A DNA stretch of 61,469 nt from the NCBI RefSeq assembly GCF_018861755.1, contig NZ_JAHLEF010000029.1, positions 1-61,469 of the forward strand, written 5' to 3'. Shown piece by piece: positions 16,457 through 23,724 of this stretch. Both the position numbers and the translations under genes were made by a program. The stretch is from Clostridium sp. CF012 (GTDB taxonomy: Bacteria; Bacillota; Clostridia; Clostridiales; Clostridiaceae). Position 1 is the first letter of the stretch. The number at the start of each line of letters is the position of its first letter. The notes under the pieces are model-generated. The model worked only from the letters and a program-made list of their open reading frames with translations. It did not search any database and had not been told where the DNA came from.

Positions 16457-16693
16457 CTACATGTCTCTTAAATTACCATCCATATGAGCTATTAAACTTT
16501 CTTTTTTACATTTTGGACATTTAATAGATATTTTCGAAATTTTCATACCAACCAACTCAGCATAAATTTCATTTTTAGAATTTCCACAGGTACAAACCAT
16601 TAATTCTTTACTAATTACGGCCCTGCTAGGTTTTAATTTGCTGCATGTAACACAATCTATATCTTTACATAATTTTAAATCATAACAATTCAT
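16457..16693 (-). CDS. Small zinc-finger protein (78 residues)
   Basis: Three Cys pairs: CKDIDCVTC at the start, CTCG in the middle and CPKC near residue 59-62. Probably binds one or two zinc ions. It follows a similar Cys-rich gene by 5 nt. The role is unknown; such proteins are frequent in clostridial phage early regions. Confidence 0.6.
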   Translation of the reverse strand: MNCYDLKLCKDIDCVTCSKLKPSRAVISKELMVCTCGNSKNEIYAELVGMKISKISIKCPKCKKESLIAHMDGNLRDM

Positions 16694-16698
16694 AATTT

Positions 16699-16881
16699 CT
16701 AACCCCTTTCATATTCCTCAGTTAATTTGCGGTTTTCTATAATAAATCCGTTGTAAATACTTTCTTGCAATCCTTTATGTTCAGTTACTATTGCACATGG
16801 ACATGAGTGTTCATAACACATTCCCCAGTAACCACAACCATAATTCATTTCCATTTCTTTAAAGGTCTTCTCACTTAACAT
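16699..16881 (-). CDS. Small Cys-rich protein (60 residues)
   Basis: Contains NYGCGYWGMCYEHSCPCAIV, with four cysteines suited to metal binding, then a charged C-terminus. Short gene in the early operon between the 238-residue protein and the zinc-finger gene. No family is recognised. Confidence 0.55.
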   Translation of the reverse strand: MLSEKTFKEMEMNYGCGYWGMCYEHSCPCAIVTEHKGLQESIYNGFIIENRKLTEEYERG

Positions 16882-16915
16882 TTGGCGGCACCTCTTTTCA
16901 AAATTGTGAATTTAA

Positions 16916-17632
16916 CTATTCCTTATATTCAATAAATATTTCATCATTGGTGCTGCTATCATCTATCTCTATTTTTGAAAAAGCCTGGTCTATCTTCATC
17001 ATGAACATATCAAATTTATTTAAATGCTTTAATGAACTTAATTCATTAGTTTTCTTCCAATCTAATCTATGAGTTTTATCAAATTCCTTCCATCTTGTAA
17101 GTATAAATTCTATATTTAGGTCCTTATCTTCTTCACATTCAAACCTAACTATATGTTTTTCATAATTGCTCCAATCGCTGCTAACTTCCTCTACATCTAA
17201 ACTAGTATTAATATAGCCACCTTCATAGTCATAACCATCTATTTTTTCTGAATCTATTTTTTCAGTGCAATATTCACACCATTTTTTATAAATTTGGGTT
17301 ATCTTAATATCCTTTAGATTTTCTTCAATTGTCATTAATTCTTTGAAATTTTCTAATAATTTTCTATTTTCTAATGTTGAATCTTTTAGTACATCAACCA
17401 ACACAGAATCTAACTTAACAATATATTGTGAATAATCATAGCTCTCGAGATAGGGAATCATAACTTCTTTGATCTTCTTTTCAATAATTTTAGTTACATC
17501 TCCATAGTGGCCTAAAATATCCTCTAATGATCTCTTGATGCCTAGTTCTAATTGCTCTGATACTAGCTTTTCAATAGTTCCATCCTCTAATTTTTTACCT
17601 ATAATATCTTTTATTCCATTCTCTAAATTCAT
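16916..17632 (-). CDS. Phage protein of unknown function (238 residues)
   Basis: An acidic helical N-terminal half (KKLEDGTIEKLVSEQLELGI, IIEKKIKEVMIPYLESYDY) followed by a more mixed C-terminal half with CEYCTEK and a DWSNYEKHIVRFECEEDKDL stretch. The start has GAGGAGTAAAATT. No known domain is visible. Confidence 0.6.
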   Translation of the reverse strand: MNLENGIKDIIGKKLEDGTIEKLVSEQLELGIKRSLEDILGHYGDVTKIIEKKIKEVMIPYLESYDYSQYIVKLDSVLVDVLKDSTLENRKLLENFKELMTIEENLKDIKITQIYKKWCEYCTEKIDSEKIDGYDYEGGYINTSLDVEEVSSDWSNYEKHIVRFECEEDKDLNIEFILTRWKEFDKTHRLDWKKTNELSSLKHLNKFDMFMMKIDQAFSKIEIDDSSTNDEIFIEYKE

Positions 17633-17692
17633 AATTTTACTCCTCTCAAATTTTAATTATTTGCTTCGCATTAATTGTCAATTGTGATACAA

Positions 17693-17830
17693 TTAAACTA
17701 AGTTGTTTACCACTGGACCCTCTGTAAAGGGTTCTTTTTTATTTACTTCTTTTATAGCTTCTGCTGCGGTATGACCATCAAAATATAACTTAACTATTTT
17801 TTGTAACTTTTCTTCCGTAGTCTTTTCCAT
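17693..17830 (-). CDS. Small phage protein, 45 residues
   Basis: Begins MEKTTEEKLQKIVKLYFDGH, then TAAEAIKEVNKKEPF. The region around LYFDGHTAAEA looks like a short helix-turn-helix-like segment. The ATG at 17830 has AAGGGTTG. It is omitted by size cut-offs but sits in line with the operon. Confidence 0.5.
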   Translation of the reverse strand: MEKTTEEKLQKIVKLYFDGHTAAEAIKEVNKKEPFTEGPVVNNLV

Positions 17831-17846
17831 TTTTCAACCCTTCTTT

Positions 17847-18029
17847 CTAATTGCAACTTTTAAAAACATTTGAGCATCTAACCGCTATATCTAATACATA
17901 ATTAATGCTTGTACTTTTTTTAAAGTTAATTCTGTTAAACTTTAAATCGTCAGTAGCTATGTTACATACTATTGCAAACTCTGCATTACTAAGATGTCCT
18001 ACTCTATTTTCTAAAGCTTTTCTTAACAT
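17847..18029 (-). CDS. Small phage protein, 60 residues
   Basis: Begins MLRKALENRVGHLSNAEFAI with a later CNIATDDLKF and ends DIAVRCSNVFKSCN. The start has TAGGAGGTATTA. One helix-rich domain, function unknown. Confidence 0.55.
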   Translation of the reverse strand: MLRKALENRVGHLSNAEFAIVCNIATDDLKFNRINFKKSTSINYVLDIAVRCSNVFKSCN

Positions 18030-18041
18030 TATTAATACCTC

Positions 18042-18173
18042 CTACGATAATTTTTCAATTAATATATAATCTTCAAATGCTTCAACTTTAAGCTGCTTAT
18101 ATTTCTTGTACCTCTTCATTAACCACTTTTTTTCTGTATAATTTTTAAATGGTATAATTTGAACTACTTGCAT
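18042..18173 (-). CDS. Small basic phage protein, 43 residues
   Basis: Begins MQVVQIIPFKNYTEKKWLMK and continues RYKKYKQLKVEAFEDYILIE. It has a very strong ribosome binding site, AGGAGG 8 nt before the ATG at 18173. The high charge and Trp/Tyr content suggest a nucleic-acid or protein-binding helix. No family is recognised. Confidence 0.55.
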   Translation of the reverse strand: MQVVQIIPFKNYTEKKWLMKRYKKYKQLKVEAFEDYILIEKLS

Positions 18174-18177
18174 TTCT

Positions 18178-18360
18178 TTAATCCTCCTTGAATAGATTCA
18201 TCTGCCCTTTTAGTTCAACTCTTTTATGTTTCTTATTTTTAGACTTGTACATTTTTTTAGCTTCATTTAATATTTTTAGACATTTAGGGCCACATTTGAT
18301 TTTTCTGCTTAATGGATCCTTAAGAGGTCTATTGCAAACTATGCAGATTACTTTATCCAT
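18178..18360 (-). CDS. Small zinc-finger protein, DUF6011-like
   Basis: 60 residues with CIVCNRPLKDPLSRKIKCG and PKC: four cysteines in the CxxC...CxxxC pattern with the RPLKDPLSR signature of DUF6011-type zinc fingers. A lysine-rich C-terminus follows. It lies 2 nt after the Rha gene. Confidence 0.65.
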   Translation of the reverse strand: MDKVICIVCNRPLKDPLSRKIKCGPKCLKILNEAKKMYKSKNKKHKRVELKGQMNLFKED

Positions 18361-18362
18361 GG

Positions 18363-19070
18363 CTACATACGTAATTTAAATTGACTATTAGCACCTAAAA
18401 TCATCAATTCTAAATCTCTGTTAGGTTTCCAGTTTTCAATTATCTCTTTCCCTTTGTCATAATTTACACATGCAGTATTTTTATAAGAATTAACTTGCAT
18501 AACTCTTTTGTAGCATCTCCATAATTCACTGAACGCCTTTCTGCTGCATTCTTTATATGCTGGGGCATCTTTGCCACCCAATACTTGTACAACTGTAAAT
18601 CTAGCTTTACCGTTTAATATTTCCTGCTGTTCATAATCTATTGTCATGTTGTTTTCTAACTTTACTAGCCTGTTGTCAATTTCAACTGTTTTTGCATCTA
18701 TTGCAAATATGGCTTGGAGTTCTTTGGATAGTTTAGGTTGTACGGTTTTTAATGTTTGTTCCATATTTTCAAATTGTGTAACGTATTCTGCGGTAAAAAG
18801 CACTCCTTTTTCTCCTGTCATCTTGTTAGCTGCTAAATCGCAACCTTTTCTAGTTAATAGGTAGCAATCATAAGTTTTATTATTTCCTTCTGTTTTATAA
18901 GTGCTTGGCATAAAAAAGTTTTGAGAATTCATTTTTGAATTTTCTAAAATACTTACATATCCTCTTATATCTCTCATTAAATTTGAATGTTCCCTAGCAA
19001 CCATTTCTGCAACTTCTCTGCTATCTACCATTAGCTCTCCAAATCTCTTTATTACCGTTAAATTATTCAT
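18363..19070 (-). CDS. Phage antirepressor, Rha family
   Basis: 235 residues. The Rha domain is in the first 100 residues: VDSREVAEMVAREHSNLMRDI, then the FFMPSTYKTEGNNKTYDCYL and LLTRKGCDLAANKMTGEKG elements (quoted in part). The C-terminal half has a helical DNA-binding-like domain ending LELMILGANSQFKLRM. Rha proteins interfere with the repressor and host growth. The start has AAGGAGGACAAGCT, the same 5' leader as the ORF6C gene at 21003. Confidence 0.85.
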   Translation of the reverse strand: MNNLTVIKRFGELMVDSREVAEMVAREHSNLMRDIRGYVSILENSKMNSQNFFMPSTYKTEGNNKTYDCYLLTRKGCDLAANKMTGEKGVLFTAEYVTQFENMEQTLKTVQPKLSKELQAIFAIDAKTVEIDNRLVKLENNMTIDYEQQEILNGKARFTVVQVLGGKDAPAYKECSRKAFSELWRCYKRVMQVNSYKNTACVNYDKGKEIIENWKPNRDLELMILGANSQFKLRM

Positions 19071-19105
19071 AGCTTGTCCTCCTTATAATTATTTGCATTG
19101 CGACA

Positions 19106-19474
19106 TTAAATTTCTTCTACTTCTCCATCTTTTATGTTTACTTGATATAAGTTACATTCCTTTTCTCCATCAGGATATTCAACATCAACATATATTTGAT
19201 ATTGGCTACTTTCTACTTTTGACATAGAGCAAATTCCTATCATCTTTATTTTTTCTCTTCCTAGATACTCATGTAATATGTCGCTTAATACACTTTTATC
19301 AACCTTTAATGTTAAACAATCAATCCAACATTTATTACAATCTGCATCCTCACAACATTGATTGGATTTCATTCCAAAGTCCTCTGAACAATGCCCCTCA
19401 CCAAATTTTTCAGCAATTTCTTCGATTGAATATTCTTGGTCAATCATGTTTTTTAATTCCTCTTTATTTAACAT
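19106..19474 (-). CDS. Cys-rich phage protein, unknown (122 residues)
   Basis: From the ATG at 19474 (AAAGGGG 7-8 nt upstream) the protein reads MLNKEELKNMIDQEYSIEEI. It has a cluster of cysteines (CSEDFGMKSNQCCEDADCNKC) and a beta-rich C-terminal half (SSQYQIYVDVEYPDG). An upstream in-frame start adds 27 residues but lacks a ribosome binding site. No family is recognised. Confidence 0.55.
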   Translation of the reverse strand: MLNKEELKNMIDQEYSIEEIAEKFGEGHCSEDFGMKSNQCCEDADCNKCWIDCLTLKVDKSVLSDILHEYLGREKIKMIGICSMSKVESSQYQIYVDVEYPDGEKECNLYQVNIKDGEVEEI

Positions 19475-19508
19475 TTTCATTCCCCTTTCATAATTCGTTC
19501 TATTTTCA

Positions 19509-19811
19509 TTATCCAACTGAACCGCCATCGTACAAATAACTGTATTTTTTACCATAGTGAAGAGTAAATTTCCCAGATTCTCTTTTTATTTTTGTAGGCC
19601 TTATTCCCTCTCTTGCTTCTAGTCCATGACCATTTAAAAACCTACAAATTAACCGTTCAGCTTTTACTTTATCTCCATCAGATAGTGCTTTGAATCCTCT
19701 TATTGTCCTAAAATCATATCCTAATACCTTTTTAACTTCTAAAGCATTTGCAAATTTATAGTCTTTGATATCTGCGTTTGTATACTTATTTGCGATTTTG
19801 TTATAATCCAT
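19509..19811 (-). CDS. Phage protein, unknown (100 residues)
   Basis: The ATG at 19811 starts MDYNKIANKYTNADIKDYKF; longer in-frame starts extend into the tandem repeats upstream and are not credible. It contains ALEVKKVLGYDFRTIRGFKALSDGDKVKAERLI in the middle (listed here by its parts: VLGYDF, IRGFKALSDGDK). It is basic near the C-terminus. Function unknown. Confidence 0.5.
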   Translation of the reverse strand: MDYNKIANKYTNADIKDYKFANALEVKKVLGYDFRTIRGFKALSDGDKVKAERLICRFLNGHGLEAREGIRPTKIKRESGKFTLHYGKKYSYLYDGGSVG

Positions 19812-19825
19812 AATTTTCACTTTCC

Positions 19826-19909
19826 TTCGCATATATTTTTTTGCCCGTTGTTGGGGACTTTTACACCATTGCGACTTATTTTTTTTACCCTCTGCTGGGG
19901 TTGTACACC
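19826..19909 (-). repeat. Two tandem imperfect 42-nt repeats with hairpin potential
   Basis: Unit 19868-19909 and unit 19826-19867 lie directly head to tail. On the minus strand both read GGTGTA..., then a CCCC-loop-GGG mini-hairpin, then an A-run of about seven. They lie in the leader of the 100-residue protein gene, so they would be transcribed. They look like two weak pause/attenuation hairpins or a duplicated regulatory element. Confidence 0.55.
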
Positions 19910-19995
19910 TTGGGTGGTGCTTAATGTGGTTAGAGTTGTTCAGATGTAATAATATTAGAATTGTTGTGATGTGGTATTTGTTAAAATTGGTTTTG

Positions 19996-20178
19996 TTAAG
20001 ATACTTTATTTCTCTGTTTTTTAGCTTCAATATAACTATCTAAGAAAAATTCATCTAAATATTTCAAGGCTTTTTCACTTGGCTGTTTAAGCACTCTGAA
20101 ATGTGCATCTCTTATCCACCCGTCTGTCACTATCCAACCATCTTTAGTTTCTATTAAAGAGGGCTTTGGTCTATTCAT
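19996..20178 (-). CDS. Small phage protein (60 residues)
   Basis: From the ATG at 20178 (AGGAG 10 nt upstream) the protein starts MNRPKPSLIETKDGWIVTDG. It continues WIRDAHFRVLKQPSEKALKY and ends in a basic helix. An earlier GTG three codons upstream is too close to the ribosome binding site. Function unknown. Confidence 0.5.
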   Translation of the reverse strand: MNRPKPSLIETKDGWIVTDGWIRDAHFRVLKQPSEKALKYLDEFFLDSYIEAKKQRNKVS

Positions 20179-20241
20179 ATAATTCACACTCCTAAGTTTT
20201 TATATAGTGTGTGACTTTGATTGGTAATTTATTCTTAATAC

Positions 20242-21003
20242 TTACATTTCTTCTATAAAAGCATGAACCGCATTATATTGACCTACTGGAATGTCCTCCC
20301 ATTTAATAACCTTGAATTGCTTGAATATCTGTCTCTTAGCCTTAATGTAGCTGGGACTACTTGCACTTACTGGCATCCCAGTTTTGTAAATTAAAATTTC
20401 TTTTAGCCTGTCCGATATCCTTTTTGTGTTTATAGCCCTCAGTCCTACCAATTTCATAGTTTGTTCTATCTGCATATCCTTTGATTGAATACTGTCCTTA
20501 ACATATGTTTCTATGTTAAGCATTGCGGCCTGCATACCTTGTACTGCATTCCCTATAAATTGCATACCTTGTGCTAACTGAAGCACTGCCTGTGGGTCTA
20601 CTTGATTATTCCCAACTGATATTGATTGTTCATTTTCTCTAGCTTCATCCATTGTTATTAAGAAATTCTTATACCTCATTGCCTTATCACTGTGGCATTC
20701 AAGTGCTAATCTTTTGGATAACCAACTTGACATGTAGACTTGGTTTCTATCATCGGTGTTTTCTATTTCTTCTAGGATATAGGTAATTTCTGCTTTTACT
20801 CCTTTCGAGGTCGAACCTTCGACACTCCCAAATATATGGTTAAGTTTCTTTTTAACATCATCCCATCTTATAATTTGATTCTTTCCTCTATTTCTCACCA
20901 ACCCACAACTCTTAGCTGTACTAACTAAATTTATAAGTTTATTGCCTTTATCTGTTTTGATTATCACTTCTTGACCTTCAAATAATTTTGTTAATTTATT
21001 CAT
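20242..21003 (-). CDS. Phage antirepressor with ORF6C domain
   Basis: 253 residues. The C-terminal part (about 165-253) has the ORF6C pattern ISDRLKEILIY, SYIKAKRQIFKQFKVIKW and IPVGQYNAVHAFIEE. The N-terminal part has RGKNQIIRWDDVKKKLNHIFG and YMSSWLSKRLALECHSDKAM. Such antirepressors act in early regulation, so this prophage has two (with Rha). The start has AAGGAGGACAAGCT. Confidence 0.8.
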   Translation of the reverse strand: MNKLTKLFEGQEVIIKTDKGNKLINLVSTAKSCGLVRNRGKNQIIRWDDVKKKLNHIFGSVEGSTSKGVKAEITYILEEIENTDDRNQVYMSSWLSKRLALECHSDKAMRYKNFLITMDEARENEQSISVGNNQVDPQAVLQLAQGMQFIGNAVQGMQAAMLNIETYVKDSIQSKDMQIEQTMKLVGLRAINTKRISDRLKEILIYKTGMPVSASSPSYIKAKRQIFKQFKVIKWEDIPVGQYNAVHAFIEEM

Positions 21004-21028
21004 AGCTTGTCCTCCTTTTGTTAATTGT

Positions 21029-21247
21029 TCATATCCTCTCTTGGTTAATGTAACTTTGTGTAATTCCTAAATAGCTGTAAACTTTATATGCAGATATATG
21101 ATATGTCCATATGCTAGACATTTTTACGGCATAACCAAAAGGTAGTATATTTCTTTGTAGACCGATACGCACAAATTGTTGCGTCTTATCGAGCAGTTCT
21201 GCTACTTCTTTTACTGTTAGGTTGTTACTGCTACTGTTTTTACCCAT
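21029..21247 (-). CDS. Excisionase-like / small helix-turn-helix DNA-binding protein
   Basis: 72 residues from the ATG at 21247 (GAGGAG 8 nt upstream). LTVKEVAELLDKTQQFVRIGLQ is a winged helix-turn-helix of the excisionase/MerR-like type, followed by LPFGYAVKMSSIWTYHISAY, which resembles the wing. It could be an excisionase or a control protein. Context (next to the Cro-like gene) favours early regulation. Confidence 0.65.
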   Translation of the reverse strand: MGKNSSSNNLTVKEVAELLDKTQQFVRIGLQRNILPFGYAVKMSSIWTYHISAYKVYSYLGITQSYINQERI

Positions 21248-21290
21248 TTTCACATCTCCTCTATTAATCTATTAGCTCTTTGGAAACATG

Positions 21291-21503
21291 TTAATTAAAA
21301 AAAATTTCGGCTTTTACATTTAATGTTTTACAAATTTTCTTTAGATCTTGGATAGTAAAGTCACCCCCTTTACCGTTTAGCCTTTTGCTTAACGTAGCCT
21401 GTGAAATATTTATAATATGGGCTATTTCCTTTTGTTGAATGCTATTTTCTGCTAAATAGCCTTTGAATTTAAAATAGGATTCTCTTTTGTTTGACTTGTC
21501 CAA
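21291..21503 (-). CDS. Cro-like XRE-family regulator
   Basis: 70 residues from a TTG at 21503 (AGGAGGTGACATA upstream; a longer in-frame start is not supported). The Cro/CI helix-turn-helix is QQKEIAHIINISQATLSKRL, followed by FTIQDLKKICKTLNVKAEIF. It is transcribed divergently from the CI-type repressor, as in lambdoid-like switches. It probably favours the lytic branch. Confidence 0.82.
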   Translation of the reverse strand: MDKSNKRESYFKFKGYLAENSIQQKEIAHIINISQATLSKRLNGKGGDFTIQDLKKICKTLNVKAEIFFN

Positions 21504-21679
21504 TATGTCACCTCCTTCTGTTAGCCTTTTGGAAACTGTTTGTGCTATAAATATAACCCCTTTAAGTTTCCATGTCAATAACATTTTGTCTTTTTATTTA
21601 AATAATTGTTCACAAAGAAAAACAAATGTGATATACTTTCACTACAGGAAACTACTGGAGTTGAAGGAGATTGAAAAAA
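21504..21679. promoter_or_regulatory. Lysogeny switch: divergent promoters with GGAAAC half-sites
   Basis: The minus-strand lytic promoter has TTGACA at 21578-21573 and TATATT at 21555-21550 (17-bp spacer). The plus-strand repressor promoter has TTCACA at 21610-21615 and TATACT at 21632-21637 (16-bp spacer). GGAAAC/GTTTCC half-sites lie at 21531-21536 (after the lytic -10), 21566-21571 (inside its spacer) and 21647-21652 (after the repressor promoter), with a further copy in the leader of the next minus gene. These are probably the CI/Cro operators. Confidence 0.65.
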
Positions 21680-22030
21680 ATGAATGAATTGAGAAGTATA
21701 TTAAAAGAGTTAAGAGAAGATAAAGGCGTATCTATGGATAAGATGTGTGATGATTTAGCCAAAACTTATGGCGTAAATCTTGCAAAGAGCACTGTGTCTA
21801 AATGGGAAAATGGGAAAGCTGAACCAACGTTAGCTAATGCCAGAATTTTAACTAAGTATTTTAATGTTACACTTGATTATATAATTGGATTATCTGATAA
21901 TAAAAAGGAAAAAGAACAAAACCAATCAATTGATACAATCGCAGCACACTTTGATGGCAAAAAATTAACTCCTAAAAAAATGAAATTAATAGAACAATAT
22001 ATAGATGCACTTTTTGAAGATGAAGAGTAA
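21680..22030 (+). CDS. CI-type XRE-family repressor
   Basis: 116 residues from the ATG at 21680 (GAAGGAGA upstream). The helix-turn-helix spans about residues 4-60 (MDKMCDDLAKTYGVNLAKSTVSKWENG in parts). A short C-terminal tail after KKEKEQNQSIDTIAAHF carries no protease domain, so it would not self-cleave like LexA-type repressors. The ImmA-like protease encoded 28 nt downstream is the likely inactivator. It maintains lysogeny. Confidence 0.85.
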   Translation: MNELRSILKELREDKGVSMDKMCDDLAKTYGVNLAKSTVSKWENGKAEPTLANARILTKYFNVTLDYIIGLSDNKKEKEQNQSIDTIAAHFDGKKLTPKKMKLIEQYIDALFEDEE

Positions 22031-22057
22031 TACTCAATAAGCTAGGGGGCGTAGGTT

Positions 22058-22531
22058 TTGACATATGATGAACTATTAGCAACCTGTGAAGGGATAGTTA
22101 AGGTAAAAGAAGTCGATTTCAGTAAAAATGATTTTTTAAATAACTTAAAAGGATTATATAAAAATAGTAAAATTGCCATAGATTCTAATATTGAGTTAGC
22201 CAAAGAAAAAACATGCGTGCTAGCAGAAGAGTTAGGACATCATTACACTAGTTGTGGAAATATTTTAGATAATTGTGAACTTTCGAGTATTAAACAGGAA
22301 AAAAGAGCAAGGAACTGGGGCTATGAAAAATTAGTAGGTATTGTGGACATCCTAAATGCCTACAACACAGGAGCGAGAAATCGTTGTGAAATGGCTGAAT
22401 ATATAAATGTGACAGAGGATTTTTTAGATGCATCAATCCAACATTACAAGGAAAAGTATGGTACTTATTATGAAATAGATAATTATTTGATAATCCTTGA
22501 ACCTTCTTTGGGAATTGTTAAAATGTTTTAA
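22058..22531 (+). CDS. ImmA/IrrE-family metallopeptidase
   Basis: 157 residues with a TTG start at 22058. The zinc site is AEELGHHYTS: the usual HExxH reads EELGHH, as in many phage ImmA proteins. The downstream acidic helix (KRARNWGYEKLVGI) is also typical. ImmA cleaves the adjacent immunity repressor after DNA damage, as known for ICEBs1. It forms an operon with the repressor and the integrase. Confidence 0.82.
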   Translation: MTYDELLATCEGIVKVKEVDFSKNDFLNNLKGLYKNSKIAIDSNIELAKEKTCVLAEELGHHYTSCGNILDNCELSSIKQEKRARNWGYEKLVGIVDILNAYNTGARNRCEMAEYINVTEDFLDASIQHYKEKYGTYYEIDNYLIILEPSLGIVKMF

Positions 22532-22554
22532 TATAAGGGAGTGATTTTATAGTT

Positions 22555-23595
22555 ATGAAAAACCCAAACGGCTTCGGTTCAGTACATAAACTAACAGGGA
22601 ATAGAAGAAATCCTTATAGAGCTAGAAAAACAATAGGATGGGATGAAAATGGTAAGCAATTATATCAAGCAATTGGTTATTATAAGTCTAGGCAATTAGC
22701 AATTCAAGCCTTAGCTGAATTTAATGCTAACCCTTATGATATTAAAACAGATTCTATAACTTTTGCAGAGGTATATGAAAAATGGAGCGAAGAACATTTT
22801 CAAAATATTGTGCCATCTGCTATAAGGACATGGAAATCTGCTTATAATCATTGTGGTTCTTTACATACAATGAGATTTAAAGATATAAAAACTATGACGT
22901 TGGAAGAAACTATAAAGAACGCAGTTGTCGGGAATAGTACAAAAGCTAGAATGAAATCCATGTTTAATTTAATATATAAGTATGCTTTAAAACATGAGAT
23001 TTGTGACAAAGACTATGCTTTTCTATGTAACACGGTTAAAAAAGGTAAGCCAAAAATCGAAAGAGTACCTTTCAACAAGAATGAAATTAAAATTCTATGG
23101 GATAATATAAATTTACCTTTTGTAGATATGATTTTAATAGGAATTTATAGTGGATGGAGACCACAAGAACTTGCAATTTTAAAAACCTTAGATATTGATA
23201 TTAATAATAGAACTATGCTTGGAGGGTTAAAGACAGATGCAGGGAAAAATAGAATAGTTCCTATACACTCAAAAGTATTTCCGCTAATACAAAATCGCTA
23301 CAACGAAAATAATGAACATTTATTTGTAGTTCTAAATGGACAGCAAGGAAATTCAATGACCTATGATAAATACAGATTGAGGTTTAAAAAAGTTATGGAA
23401 ATGCTAAATATGAACCATAGACCACATGATACTAGGCATACTTTTATAACACTTGCAAAAGAATATAACTTCAACGAGTATATCCTTAAATTAATTGTAG
23501 GTCATTCAATAGTAGATATTACTGAAAAGATTTACACTCATAGAACAATATCTCAGCTTAAGGAAGAAATAGAGAAAATCGCTTATTTTTTTTAG
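22555..23595 (+). CDS. Phage integrase (tyrosine recombinase)
   Basis: 346 residues. N-terminal arm-binding domain (GFGSVHKLTGNRRNPYRARK), central core-binding domain (about 65-165) and catalytic domain with YSGWRPQELAIL (Arg), the HDTRHTFITLA box, VGHSIVDITEKIY (second His and nucleophile Tyr). All catalytic residues are present. It is the last gene at the prophage end, next to host DNA. The start has TAAGGGAGTGATTTTATAGTT. Confidence 0.92.
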   Translation: MKNPNGFGSVHKLTGNRRNPYRARKTIGWDENGKQLYQAIGYYKSRQLAIQALAEFNANPYDIKTDSITFAEVYEKWSEEHFQNIVPSAIRTWKSAYNHCGSLHTMRFKDIKTMTLEETIKNAVVGNSTKARMKSMFNLIYKYALKHEICDKDYAFLCNTVKKGKPKIERVPFNKNEIKILWDNINLPFVDMILIGIYSGWRPQELAILKTLDIDINNRTMLGGLKTDAGKNRIVPIHSKVFPLIQNRYNENNEHLFVVLNGQQGNSMTYDKYRLRFKKVMEMLNMNHRPHDTRHTFITLAKEYNFNEYILKLIVGHSIVDITEKIYTHRTISQLKEEIEKIAYFF

Positions 23596-23604
23596 TATAA
23601 TTTT

Positions 23605-23648
23605 GTGTATTACGCCTGTGTATTACTTGTGTACTACCAGTGTATTAT
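23605..23648 (+). repeat. Four imperfect GTGTATTAC repeats, candidate integrase arm sites
   Basis: GTGTATTAC occurs at 23605-23613 and 23618-23626, GTGTACTAC at 23629-23637 and GTGTATTAT at 23640-23648, spaced 11-13 bp. The position right after the integrase gene is where arm-type binding sites lie in many attachment sites. A palindrome CCTAAAA-GG-TTTTAGG follows at 23668-23683. The core crossover site cannot be fixed without the other prophage end. Confidence 0.5.
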
Positions 23649-23690
23649 TCACCTGTTTTTATATGTTCCTAAAAGGTTTTAGGCAAAACA

Positions 23691-23714
23691 AAACCCCTAT
23701 ATTACTAGGGGTTT
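23691..23714 (-). terminator. Terminator of the GGGtGRT operon
   Basis: On the minus strand AAACCCCTA-N6-TAGGGGTTT forms a 9-bp stem followed by TGTTTTG. It lies just after the stop codon of the GGGtGRT gene and so separates host and prophage transcription. Confidence 0.75.
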
Positions 23715-23724
23715 CAGTGGTTTA

